Position numbers and translations under genes: made by a program. The notes under the pieces were generated by a model. That model ran no database searches. It was not told the DNA's origin and worked only from the letters and a program-made list of their open reading frames with translations. DNA of 64,000 nt from Neopestalotiopsis rosae (lineage: Eukaryota > Ascomycota > Sordariomycetes > Amphisphaeriales > Sporocadaceae), in assembly GCA_023078685.1 (NCBI GenBank), contig JALGAS010000014.1:360937-424936 (forward strand), given 5' to 3'. Positions 41,993-53,167 of this stretch are shown piece after piece. Numbering within the stretch: position 1 is the first letter of the stretch; each line of letters begins with the position of its first letter.

Positions 41993-43945
41993 GATGGCGG
42001 ACACAAAATGAGTGACAGCAAGTATTCCAGTAGCGTGGGTAGGACAAGTTGCGTGGTACAATCAATCTTTGGAGTATTAAGTTCTCCTGTAAACTTTATG
42101 ACGACGGTCAGGAACGTGCCATTTCTTCTTCATGTTCCAACATTTAGTTTGCTTGACGCATCGACTAGGATTAGTGCTTACCGTTGGATGCCATCCTTCC
42201 GAGCCATCTGCACGTCGAACCAACACTAGATAAACCTCGAAATGGCCAAGTGCGAATCCTACAGTAGTGCTTCTCTACCCGAGTATTCGCTTGAATCAAC
42301 GCTTGGCACATTTGGACCAGTCAGCCTGTGAATAACTATTGGAATAAGGTCAAAGGTTTGTTATACATTTGTGGAGATTGCACTTGCGCCAACACTTTCA
42401 CGACATGATCTTTTCTCGATAGTCTGGATCGTTGGACCTGAATCTGGTGTTGTGCAGAATACAGGGATTCTCACACATGTGCTACCAATATATGAGCAGT
42501 CTCACCAAAAATTGCCCAGCCACTTGGACAGGAAATCAAGCTGAAATCAGCCACATGTTGAACAGCGATCTCCCACGTAGAAAACTACCTAGGTAGACGA
42601 AGCATCGAGAGCATCGCCAGTTTCCACGCTCAAGCCTTTGTGTACAATTGTCGTCATCCATGAATTGTTGGGGGCGACAATCTTTCAACGGCTCTACCAA
42701 GCACATGGTAACGCATTACATATCCACCGAGGCGTAGAAGCATGCAACGTTGTTTGAACTGCCGGTATTCCTTGTCAGCTTGCAGAAGATGGGATATCGA
42801 AAAGAAAACTCGTTCTTCAGCCCCCTTGCCAACACGAGAGCATCAAGAGTGTTGGTCTGATATCCGGTGGCACGAAAGGCGAATTGTGTGAGTTGGCAGC
42901 TCTCAGCTTTTCTTCCCCCAGCCAGCGGCAACGGTGATCCATCCACAGGGCCCAGGGCCCCCTCTTCGGAGCCTAAAGAGAACTAAGAGAACTAAGATGG
43001 TCAAGATAGGCCTCGCCAGGCGGTCACGGGCCTATCCCGTCAACCCGTTTAGCGGTGGGAATTCTGGCCTACGGAAACCCTTATTATAGCGCCCGAGGTG
43101 CTAGAGTTTTTTGTCCTGGCTTTAGTCTCCGGATGTCCAGAATGCGCACTATATTCCGACGACCTGGGTATAATTGGCAACTTTGCGGGCGAGCAGAATG
43201 GAACTAAACCAACATTGTCCTAAAGCAACCTCGGCCACTGTTGGGGCCCCTGGGGGATGTTGGAACGGTCAAGGACGGTCACCAAGAGGGAGGCCGCTTA
43301 ACGACAGCTATTGGCCTGTAAATCGGCCAATGGGAAAAATCGTGCCTCAGCCATCCTGCCAGCGCCTTTCCGATTCAATGCGATCTGCTGGGGGCTCTAG
43401 TTGGGCCACGACGAATGGCCGTTGCACAACCAGGATGGGCGCCTCGTCTGTGGGGTGCGACGCATTAACTTGCCGCCACTGTGGGTACCGACACCCTGGT
43501 GATAGCTGCACTGCCGCTCATGGTTGGCTGCCTCTACCCTGTGTTAGTCACCCGATCATCACGACGCAACTAGCATAGTCGTATGGGATTGTACGTATTA
43601 GAGCTCTTTTGTGATATGACAGGTTCTAGAGTGTCCAGGTGCAATGAAAATTCGTTGGAACATGTTTAAAAGAAAGACGGCCGTCGTTGCTTTGCTGCTC
43701 GTGTGCTTCCATGCTTCCTGAAGGATTCGAGCAACACGACACGGCACAGCCAACTGCATAATTCATTTGCAACAAACAAATCTTCATGATCATGACCTTT
43801 TGATTTCTGATACTCCCATCCGGGCTGCCAAGATGATGGAACTGGCAAAGGCCTGAGAGCAACACAACCAAACGATAGACGAACGGGTATATACACGCTT
43901 GGCTAAAAATACGGGACACAAACGACCGATCGACCGACCGACAAT
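41993..43945. other. Intergenic region, 1.95 kb, no gene supported
   Basis: Separates the divergent hydrolase and rhodopsin-like genes. Short frames on both strands lack domains. Small direct repeats are seen (AGAGAACTA twice at 42977-42994). A CGAC tetramer run (CGATCGACCGACCGAC, 43927-43942) ends just before the start codon of the membrane protein gene. Confidence 0.45.
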
Positions 43946-45330
43946 ATGATAGAGGATCGTGGAATACAGCTCGAGGCGGTGGTGATTGCTTTGCTCGTGT
44001 TATGTTGGGTTTCCGTCATGTTACGATGCTATACCATGGGATTTTTACTCAGACGGTTTTATCCCGAAGACTGGTTGGCCATCATTACACTGGTACGTTG
44101 TCTTCGACTATAGACTTGTCTTGATACAGAAAACTGACCCACAACCAGTTTCTTTTTACTGCACACTCGGCGTTTTGCCTTCTTGGCGTACACTACGGAC
44201 TCGGCGCGCACGTCGAAGATGTCCCCATTGAGCATCGACCTATAGCACTCTTCTACAAGTGGGCTGGACAGGTCACCTATGTTGTTATTGCAATGATGGT
44301 CAAATTCATTGTCGGTTTGCTGTTGTTACGACTCTGTGTTGGAAAGAAATGGCAGTGCATCACCCTGTGGACATTGCTAATTGTCTCGGGTATCTACACA
44401 GTCTTTTACACCTTTATTGTGGTGTATCAGTGCCAACCAGTGTCCTTCTACTGGTACCGTTATGACCCAAACTCACCCGTCACTGGTACCTGCAACGGAA
44501 AGGCCTTGGCGACAATCCCAACCTACATCTCATTTGTCATCAGCGTGGTTTCCGACTGGGTTTTGGCTCTGCTGCCAATTTCGATTGTCTGGAATGCGAA
44601 AATGGACCGCCGTTCCAAGATCTCCGTCGCCTGTGTCTTGGCTTTGGGATCAATGTAAGTTGTCGACGACACATTTCTATTATGACCGAAATACTAATTC
44701 CACTATAGCGCCTCCATGGCTACTGTTGTTCGCATCCCGTATGCCAAACAACTACTGTCGGACTCTGACTACCTCTACAACTTTACCGACCTGGCCATCT
44801 GGAGCACCATCGAAATTGGTCTCGGTCTCATGGCCTCGTCACTAGCCACGCTCAAACCGCTATTTCGCAAACTCAAGATCTTGGTCGTCACCAAGAGCAA
44901 TACTCTACCCTACCATCACAGCCGAAGGGGCCACTCCCGAGCCCACAGCGGTTCCATCTTTCAAGGCAAACACAAGGAAATCAAGAAGCTGCAAAAGTCT
45001 CCTACCATTTCGCAAAAGTCCCCCGCCATTGCCCACCCGGCCCTCAGCGGCTGGAAGACCCTGCACGACAAGCCCGCCGCGCCGCAGGATGCGCCGTACG
45101 AATTGTCCCTGGCCACCGAGACGGGCAGCGTCCGCACCACCATTACGGCCAACAACCACCCAACTTCTCATTCTTATTCTTTCGACGGAGGCAGCCGCAG
45201 CAGCACCAACAGCAGCCGGCCCAGCCCTCCACGACCGACCTACAGTCAGGACTCGTACCGGCGCACGTCGGTGTCTTATCAGTTTTCCCATGTCGATCCC
45301 CGTCAATCAGGTAACGGGGGAATGATTTAG
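43946..45330 (+). CDS. Rhodopsin-like (PTH11-related) fungal integral membrane protein
   Basis: Predicted 424-residue protein of the fungal rhodopsin-like domain family (the seven-helix core shared with PTH11-type receptors), but without an N-terminal CFEM domain. Inferred exons are 43946-44092, 44149-44654 and 44709-45330. Helices are visible in AVVIALLVLCWVSVM, the segment after FLFTAHSAFCLLGVHYG, VTYVVIAMMVKFIVGLLLL, LWTLLIVSGIYTVFYTFIVV, IPTYISFVISVVSDWVLALL, VACVLALGSMIASMA and WSTIEIGLGLMASSLATL. Family motifs are the CNGKALATIPTY and DWVLALLPISIVWNAKM loops and VRIPYAKQL. The C-terminal tail of about 130 residues is Ser/Pro-rich and would be cytoplasmic. Some members sense host surfaces or nutrients; the role here is not known. 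Confidence 0.9.
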
Positions 45331-45550
45331 AGATTTTATAGAAATACCCCACAGATACGAGCATATGATACACAAATTAATAAATATACATGAATCAAAT
45401 GATTGCTAAGCTACTCAATACGGTGAAGATCTGTATTATACTATAGACTCAAAACTTCTCAAATATAAAAAGACTCCGATATATTTATATAAAAATAACA
45501 AAGATATGTAGACTAAATCTTAGGAACTTCTTTCATGTTAAATCTCTGTT

Positions 45551-46352
45551 TTATTTACTTAAGCGGCTGCGCATATCCGACTGCTGATAGGAAATGTTCT
45601 GTTGGGCCCTGGACATTGATACATCCATTGGGATCGTGGCGAGAGTGTTGGTAGCTGCCATTGCATCAAAAATAACAGCGAGCTTCATTCTGGTATTCTC
45701 AACCAGTTCCCGGCTGGCGTAGGCAACACGGAACCTCCCGGAATACCACATCGCAGGTGTCGACCACTTGGTGCCAGAGTGCATAGCTAGTGAAGCAGTG
45801 GTGGAATATCGTCTTGTTTGTTTTGCGCTTGACTTTCGTCGAAGGACTGGCAGGGGTCAAATGTTGTTGTTTTACTCAGATAGGCTCCCGGAGCTGACGT
45901 CGCAAATAGAGCATAGACATGGGTCTCAAGCGCGGCCGTTGATCGGTACCAGGCACAACTGCCTTGATGACTCTGTTTGAGAGCGATCCGACAGCTGGTA
46001 CCTCAAAGATATCTTTTGAAGACAGACGAGCAGGCACATTGAGGTACACTGCCCACCGGCGATGATCCAGAGCTCCAGCTGGGAACTCTAGAAGATGGGT
46101 TGCCGTTGCGCCTGGTTCGCCCAGTAACTTATGTACCAACAAGGGAATAGCCTTCAGGTATGTTTGGATGAGCTGTTCTGCATTCTGGCGCGTCAACCAA
46201 GATCTACTTGCAGAAGACGTTTCCCTAAACTCGGGTGGGAGATAGACCATTGGTGGTGTTGTGATATAGTGCCGTTTTGGGCCCATGAGACTATCCAAGA
46301 GACCAATGCCGTGAATTTGGCGGTGAAAAGTTGACGGCCCCATCTTGCTCAT
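45551..46352 (-). CDS. Doubtful hypothetical protein, two exons or decayed gene
   Basis: Two minus-strand frames look coding: 46352 down to about 45950 (starting MSKMGPSTFHRQIHGIGLLD) and 45786 down to 45551 (with SGTKWSTPAMWYSGRFRVAY, ending SDMRSRLSK). A donor GTACCG at 45949 and an acceptor CTAG at 45787 would join them in phase into 212 residues, but the intron lacks a clear branch site near its end. Without that intron the first frame stops at 45876. The segment RQNAEQLIQTYLKAIPLL vaguely recalls the middle domain of fungal zinc-cluster regulators, which is too weak to name. More coding-like pieces lie upstream (46349-46780). The whole may be a decaying gene. Confidence 0.3.
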
Positions 46353-47732
46353 CGATGGAACACTTCTGATTGATCACATCGACCGACCATCTCCCCAACA
46401 GTCGCGTGTGGCAATTTCTGCTTCTTGCTATCACGAGCTCTCGATGGCTGCAATCGCGTGAAGATACATCTCGAAACTACCAGGAATGCTGAAAACTCAC
46501 AGAGCTCTTCGAACTGTTGGGCATCATAGCCTTCATCGTCCTCATAGTTGTCGTTCTCTTCCTCTAAAACGAACTCTGCGTCTAGGTTCCATCGATTTTC
46601 ACCAGGGTATCCCATAACCACAACAATTTTTATGGTTGTGGTCCTCGTTATATACCGAGGTATTGGCCTCATGGTGATTGGGCGGCAAAAGAGGCACCAT
46701 CAGTCTCTTCGTCGTAGTCGTAGTCGTAGTCGTAATATTCCTTCTCCCAAGCAGTTGCGGCTGGAATACTAAGACGTAGAATTGAAATAATTTCCTGTTG
46801 CCTTTATTGTCTTTTTCCTTTTTTTTACACTCTGGTCATATGGCCCCCGTGGATCGCCGTTTCCATTTCTCAGCTACACGTCCGCCAAACTCATTGGCTA
46901 GATTTCCAAATGAAGTCAGGTTCGATGGGGATTCATTACGGTTTAAAATCGGGCAATGCGTGGTAGCCGTATATGCTCAGTCGGTCTCGCCGGTTCAGAA
47001 AACTCGGCACGGCACTTTTGCTTACTTCGGTGGCCATGGCTTGATCACCGGTCCGGAACGGTTTCACTGCAATTTAGCCCTGTTGTCGGCGATAAGAATT
47101 AGCCGAGACGGCCGCTATACCGTTGATATCTATCAATTCCTTCACTGCAATTTTAGCCTCGCCCAAGGCGACGAGCTGATCTCACACAAAGCGTTGATTC
47201 TCATTCTTGCAAATAAAATAGGTGCGCTACCTCACAATGCCTTGGGCGTTCGATGAATTTGCCTTTTTCCGAAGTACGGAGATCCTGACTTGAGGTTTCA
47301 GTTCAATGCTTACAATTGACGACCGAACAACCAGGAGAGTCATTTGAGCCTTGAAGCTTAGTACTGGTTATCTGATCTTTAGATGAACCTACCTTGATGT
47401 GCTTGAATCGCACAAACTTAGGCATCGAAAAACGATGTCTTCTCTCAGGACATTTTCAAGCAGAACGGACAAGTTTGCAAGACAATTGAATTTCATTACG
47501 CCCTTCCAGCAGTCATATAACCATGACTGTATGTCTGCCCAGAGCTGGACTATGCTGATTGGTTTTCTAAAAAGTCAAAACCAATATCAAAATGCGCTAT
47601 ATATAGGGGTATATATGTAAACATGACCTTGACAGGAAGACATGAAAAAAGAGGACTTGAAAGAGAAGAAAAAAAGATTAGTAACAAAATATGCTCAAGA
47701 ATGGGAAAAAATTGAAAATGGACAAGACCCCT
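46353..47732. other. Region with coding-like fragments and a short duplicated segment
   Basis: On the minus strand there is an acidic frame (from 46615, GYPGENRWNLDAEF and later YEDDEGYDAQQFEEL) and above it a frame rich in Tyr-Asp pairs (46711-46734). They do not join cleanly to each other or to the frame below 46352. On the plus strand 46798-47256 is open for 152 codons without a domain. A near-copy of 17 to 18 bases (TTCACTGCAATTTAGCC) occurs at 47063-47079 and 47141-47158. No intact gene is supported. Confidence 0.45.
46711..46734. repeat. Four exact GTCGTA hexamers
   Basis: Perfect tandem of four units. Read on the minus strand it codes alternating Tyr and Asp in a frame that is open for about 35 codons on either side, but no gene is assembled around it. 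Confidence 0.8.
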
Positions 47733-50700
47733 CTAGTCCAGCCGGTTGATCTCGTTTTGTTCAAGAAACTGTTTGGCAATCTTGTCGCCGCCTTCAGCTG
47801 CAACACCAAACCAGTGGAACGCGACACAATGCAGTGCTGGGTCATTCTTGACATCGACGCCCTTGTTGCCGTCCGATGCGGTGGTGGAACCTGAAGAACC
47901 CAGTGCTCGGATACGGTCTACGGGATGTCTTGCGCTGCCTCCTGGCTTGGCACCAAACTTCTCCATGAGAGATTGTTTGAATACATCACGAGGTTTGGAA
48001 AGCGGCATGATAGTTCTCTCCACAAGTTCTGGGTTACTCAGGTTGAACAGACCGAATTCCCGCTGTGCAGGGTGTGAACCTTCTTTAGCCGTAATGGTCA
48101 ACATCTTGGCTACATCTGCCAATGAGTAGGGCAGCGGTGATCTTGCAGTGTCTGAACCGTCACTGCTGGTGGACGCAGGTTTCCTGGACTGCTGCTCCAT
48201 CTTAATTACCTCATCTGCAACCTCTACCATTGTGCGGCAGACCTCTTGCTTCAGCGCTAGCGCAGCAAGACTCGTGTCGAAAAAGGCCTTGCCCTTTTCC
48301 GACCTGTCGAGAGTATCGGCAGAGACAAAGGATGCAATGTATTGTAAATCACGGAAGAGCGTCTTGGGTCGCACGCTGGGGTCCTTGAAGAGGGACTCGA
48401 GTACAATGGCCACGGCGTCAGTGTTGACTGGTGCAATAGACACAATCGAACGGGTCTCGGGGTTGCCGGATGAGCGTGCTTGTGCGGGCCCCATGGTTGG
48501 CGAGAAGATGACTTGCGATCTACGCTCTCTGACGCTGTCAATTGTTTGATCGAGCGCATTAGCACCTCCAAAGTCGTCATCATCTGGTGGTGCCAGACGA
48601 TCGCGCATAGCCCATCTGGAACGACGACCGCTCGACGCCAAGGAAGCCTCAACCAGATGCTTCATTTCAAAAAGTGCATTGAGTTTGATGTGAGGGTTTG
48701 GGTTGACACAAAACATGCGCAGTAGGCGCTGATAGGCCTTCTTATAAGGAAAGTCGGCGGGCTCATCTCTTCGTGAGCGTCGGCTCTTTCGTGGACTGGT
48801 CTGAGTAGTCGCAGCACTATCTTGGCTTTGCACAGTTGGGGTCTCAGACTGCTCAGAAGTCGACTCGGCTGCAGCGGTCTCACCGGCCACGCGAAGGTTG
48901 CCAAAACTCTTCTTCTTTTCAATGACGCGGCTCTTGAGACCATTCTTTGTGCTCACGAATTGACGGCTCTGAGCTTCCTGTGCTTGCCGGCGCTCAATAC
49001 ACTGCTGTCCGAGTCCGCCAAACCAGCCGTCAGTCTCGGATCCTGCAGAGAACATATAGTTGCCCAGGTCGGACAAGAGGAGACTGGTCAAGGTTTGACG
49101 CAGATCCTCCAGGAAACGTTGCTTGGTTTCCGATTGGCGTTGGAGATGCACGGTCTCATTCGATGAAGCAGACGTGCCAGGTCGACCACCAGAGTAATGG
49201 GACGGCAGTTGACGGCCATAGGGGTGCGAATAGGAGCCAGAAAAGTTTGTAATACTCGTCGTGGGCGAATGTGCGCGTGACACGACTGAGCTGGCTGAAG
49301 GCATTGTGGATTGGAAAGGCGACCAAAATGTAGAGGATGAGTCAATGGCATGCATTGGCGACCCTGGCCCAAAGTAGTCTTGCGAGTCCAGAATATCGGA
49401 CATGGCAGTGCTTGCCCTGGAGAAGCTGTAGCGGGAGTCGAATGATATCTGGCTGACATTGTGCGTGGTCATTGATCTCAAATCTCTGGCAATGGAATTC
49501 GGCCGGTTCGCCGACGACGGCGCATAGCGTCGCTCGGGGTCACTGATGACGCTGGCAGCATCATCTCCACCCCAGAAACTACTCTTCTCCCTCAGAGTCT
49601 TGGCAGGTCCTTCCAACGCCTTTCGATCGCGCTGGAACAATTCACTTGACCAGAGTACAGGGCCATCGACAATGTTATCGCCGACAAGCTTGCTGACACA
49701 GCTGTCAACTTCACAGCAAAAGCGGTGAATGCGTTCTTCTCCTTGACAAATGTTCTCGATGCGCATCTGCTGAAGCCACTTCACTGTCTTTTCTGCTTGA
49801 TCGTCGCTGAGCTTGTTCGGTCCACCTTGCTCTTCACTTGCGGCCAGTATGTCGAGCATTTGAGACTCGTTCTTGTATAAATAACTCGCAGCTGGACCGC
49901 GGGAAAGTTGTGCTCGAGTGCGTTGAAATGTTCCCCATCTTCTGGGCACGCCCATGATTTTCAGGGCACTGCAAATACTGCGTGTATGTTCATAGGGCGC
50001 CGAGTTGTGTACGTCAGTAATGTACCACATCTTGTCCCGCAGACTCTTTAAGCTCTTCATCATGGAAGAGATCAACCCCTCATGGCGTTCTTGACTTTGT
50101 TTGAGCCAGACGAGCCATGCATCGTATTCCTCAATGGCCGCATGAGAACGCCGTATCGAGTCCCTCGGGCCTCTCGAAAAGATGTTCAACAAATTGGCGT
50201 AGCCATTCTTGCGAAGTGATGGAGAGGAAAGTTTGTCAAGCTGCTGCAGAGTCTTCCAGTAGAGGTGAGCTGAGACAAAGTCCGACTGCACCCGAGACTG
50301 TGAAGAGGCAGCCTCGAGCATCTTGATCAATACGGGCTGCGAGTCTTCAACTTGACCCGCGTCCTGCTCGGGGTACGAAATTGATGGGGATCTTGAGGCA
50401 TAGTTGCGTTCCTTTCCTTCCCGCTCAACCTTGCGGTAAGGATTCCTGCTGCCCATGGAAGATTCCGTAATAATGATTCTGCTCCTAGATTTGTACTTCT
50501 TTAGGCCAGTGGCCCGGTTGCTCAGTGTGGTCTGGCCGCCATCATCCTCGAGGCCTCTTGGAATCTCAAAGTCTTCGACAAGCTTCAAGATGGAATCGCG
50601 TAACTGGTGATAGTCCTTGTCCAGTTCCGGTCCATCATCCAGGTCCTCATCTTCTGTGTCGCTGGTGGTTGAGGAGTTCTCTTCCTCAATCTCATCGTCG

Positions 50701-53167
50701 GGATCATAGGTCATTTGCAGTGAGAGATCATGGCCATCTGTTGAAATGAAGAGCACAGCCCAGCGTTCGGCACATGGATGGCAGGAGCCGGATACAACTT
50801 CCTGGCCTAGGACTTGGACCATCTCATGCATGGCGAGCCTCAGTCGATACCCGTCGTCTTCGTAATTGCTCACCCTTTGTGGACTTCCAGTCTCGAGCAT
50901 TGGAGGGGAGTAGCGTTGAGGTGTGCCTATTTGATCATCAAAGAAGGGTTCCTTGGAAGTTGTGGCCTCGCTGGTGACGGAAGAGGTGCTGAGGCTGATA
51001 ACTGAAGCAGTGTCAAAATTGTTTCGAGAAGTACCAAAAGAAATGGGTTGTGATATGGCAGAAAATCCAGATACGGATGGTGCGCCCGAGCGAATGCTGC
51101 TAGAGTGAGCAGAGTGAGGCCTGCGCTCGGGGAAGAGCGCATTCACTAAGGTAAGCAAATCAGCTGGACTAATGACCAAATATGGATGCACCTCGGCTGT
51201 CTCTCGCAAGGATGTGATGGATCTGGCGGGCAAAAGTCGTCCAATTCCCCGGGACCTGGCAGGCTTGAAGCGTCCAAGAATGTTCTCAATATGGTTCTTC
51301 ACCTTTGGCGGCGTAAGCACAGGCTTTTTGGAGCTGGTCCAGGTCATGTCAATAACCAAATCCTTGGCCTTGGAGGCAACCTTTTTGAGAATCTTCTGGC
51401 GACCGTATTCAGTAATGTGGTATTCTGCCATCATTCCATGTCGTTCTGGATGGACAATCACATCCGAGAGCCAATGGCCAAAGAGCCATTTGGAAACAAA
51501 CCAGCGCCTGACGCTCTCGATCAAGCGGGGATTTAGGCGTCTGAGGATCTCACTTCCCAGCTCCAGGACACCTTCCGGGATTCCTGTAGCATCTTCGTCG
51601 TCAAGAACCTCAAAGAGGTCATTGATTGCCCGATCGTAGAATTCATCACTGGCAACGTTGTCCTTGTGAGTCCATTCCGAAATGTTGAAGCGTGTGCCAT
51701 TTTGATCCTCGGCACGGTCAAGCAAGAATGCGCCGTCTTCCAGAATCTTCATGAGGAACCATTCCATATTGGAGCGTCCAGACCAGTCGCGCAAGGCAGA
51801 CCAAACGTCAAGGACGGAATAGAGGATTGACTCGTTGGCAGAATTGGAAAACTTAGCTTCAGAGATGAGACGAGCGCAAGCGTTCGCCCAAATGTCATTC
51901 CGTCGTCGGTCCTCGGCACTGTCTGGTCCAGCCGAATTGGCGAAGCTGGTGTAGATAAGGGCCGAGAGCGGGTCGTGGCGTTGAAAGGAAAGAAGCCGTT
52001 CCACAGCATTGGGAGACTGGGCCGAGTTCTTGGCGGCGGCACCCGGAGGAATGCGCCCACTCGGACGACTGTTGTAGAAGGGCAAGACCGACTCTACCGG
52101 TTCCGATCCTTGATGGAACGTGTTGAGCGCCTGAAGCTCAGCATTACTCAGAGAGGAAAGTCTCGAGGCCAGAAACTCTGGGTCAGTGCGAATCTTTGTC
52201 AAGAAGTCCAAAAAAGCTTCCCGGGCAGTGGCAGAAATATCGTTAAGAAAGGGCGTGAGGGAGCCAATGTTGGCATTAGTTCCAGTTCCGTTTGACAGAG
52301 TATCCAAATTATCAACAGAGTCTAAGCCAGGAGGTTTGACAGACTCCAAGTCAGGTTCCAAGAGAGCGTAGCGGCGCGTGTCGTCGCAGCTGTTCCGCAC
52401 ATCGTGAATGGCGCCAAAGAGATTTGCGAATGCCTTCTTGTCCTCGCCACGAAAGCTGTCGGCCAGGTTCCTCTGAGTGATCTCTCCACAGCGGGTGAGG
52501 CGTGCAGAAAGTGCGGTTGATACAAGAGACCGCTGAAGGCGAATTCGAGTGTTGGCGCGCTTGCGCTCCTGATACTTAGACAGCCGAACCAGATGGGCCA
52601 GCTCCTCCAAAGTGGTTCCTTCGGCTTCAAAGTTGAGTTGTGGATTCGAGTATTGCGATACGTCGGCGAGAAGCGGGTGTGGTGCGGGAGTAGAGGAATC
52701 TTCTCCCCTCGAGGCCGGCGCAGTTTCAGACGTGACCGAGGCTGCAGCAGGATCTGATTCCGGAGCCTGCACTGGTGAGGACGATCCCTGGGCTATAACA
52801 GGCTTCTTTTGCGCACTCGCGCTTCTACGGTGGCCAAGTACGCCATGACCGTACCTTTCGCTATCCAGACTTCTCCGCAATGGGAACGAGATTCCGGGCT
52901 TGAGCAAGGGCTCGGGCAGAGGGCCTTCGCTGGGGCTTCTAGAGCGTAAGCGACGAGGTCGAGAGGGGTCATGACGACGGCTCAGAGGAGAAGGTGTTGG
53001 AGACCTTGAGCGTTCGGTCGTGGACGGAGAAAGAGCTGCAGCAAGAGAGGAACAATATCAGTCAATTATTCTTGAACACGAGAATCTGGTCAAACCATGG
53101 CAATCGACATACGAGGCGAAGAATGTATCCGCACAGGCGAGGAGAGAGATCGTTGCATGGAAATCAT
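47733..53167 (-). CDS. Very large fungal protein (1,785 residues) of unknown function
   Basis: Inferred exons are 53113-53167 and 47733-53035 on the minus strand. The short first exon (MISMQRSLSSPVRIHSSP) joins in phase to a Ser/Arg/Pro-rich stretch (TERSRSPTPSPLSRRHDP), and the intron has a CTGAT branch site and a CTGCAG acceptor. I do not recognise a characterised family, but several blocks look structured and non-repetitive. These include WFVSKWLFGHWLSDVIVHPE with HGMMAEYHITEYGRQ after it, YLVISPADLLTLVNALFPE, an acidic linker (DTEDEDLDDGPELDKDY) and YKKAYQRLLRMFCVNPNPHI. The C-terminus resembles Sel1-type repeats (FHWFGVAAEGGDKIAKQFLE). Long Ser-rich disordered links separate these blocks. 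A scaffold or signalling role is plausible, not shown. The 5.3 kb exon is open throughout, which is strong evidence for a real gene. Confidence 0.88.

Noticed and set aside
43174..43578. 134-codon plus-strand frame with several Cys and His
   Set aside because: Cys/His spacing fits no zinc-finger class, and it lies in the upstream region of the rhodopsin-like gene.
38390..45330. Aldo/keto reductase, hydrolase and membrane protein as a secondary-metabolite cluster
   Set aside because: No polyketide synthase, peptide synthetase, terpene cyclase or pathway regulator is present, and relics lie between the genes.
46910..46940. GGTTCGATGGGGATTC as a possible tRNA T-arm
   Set aside because: The stem bases do not pair and no acceptor, D-arm or anticodon arm can be placed around it.
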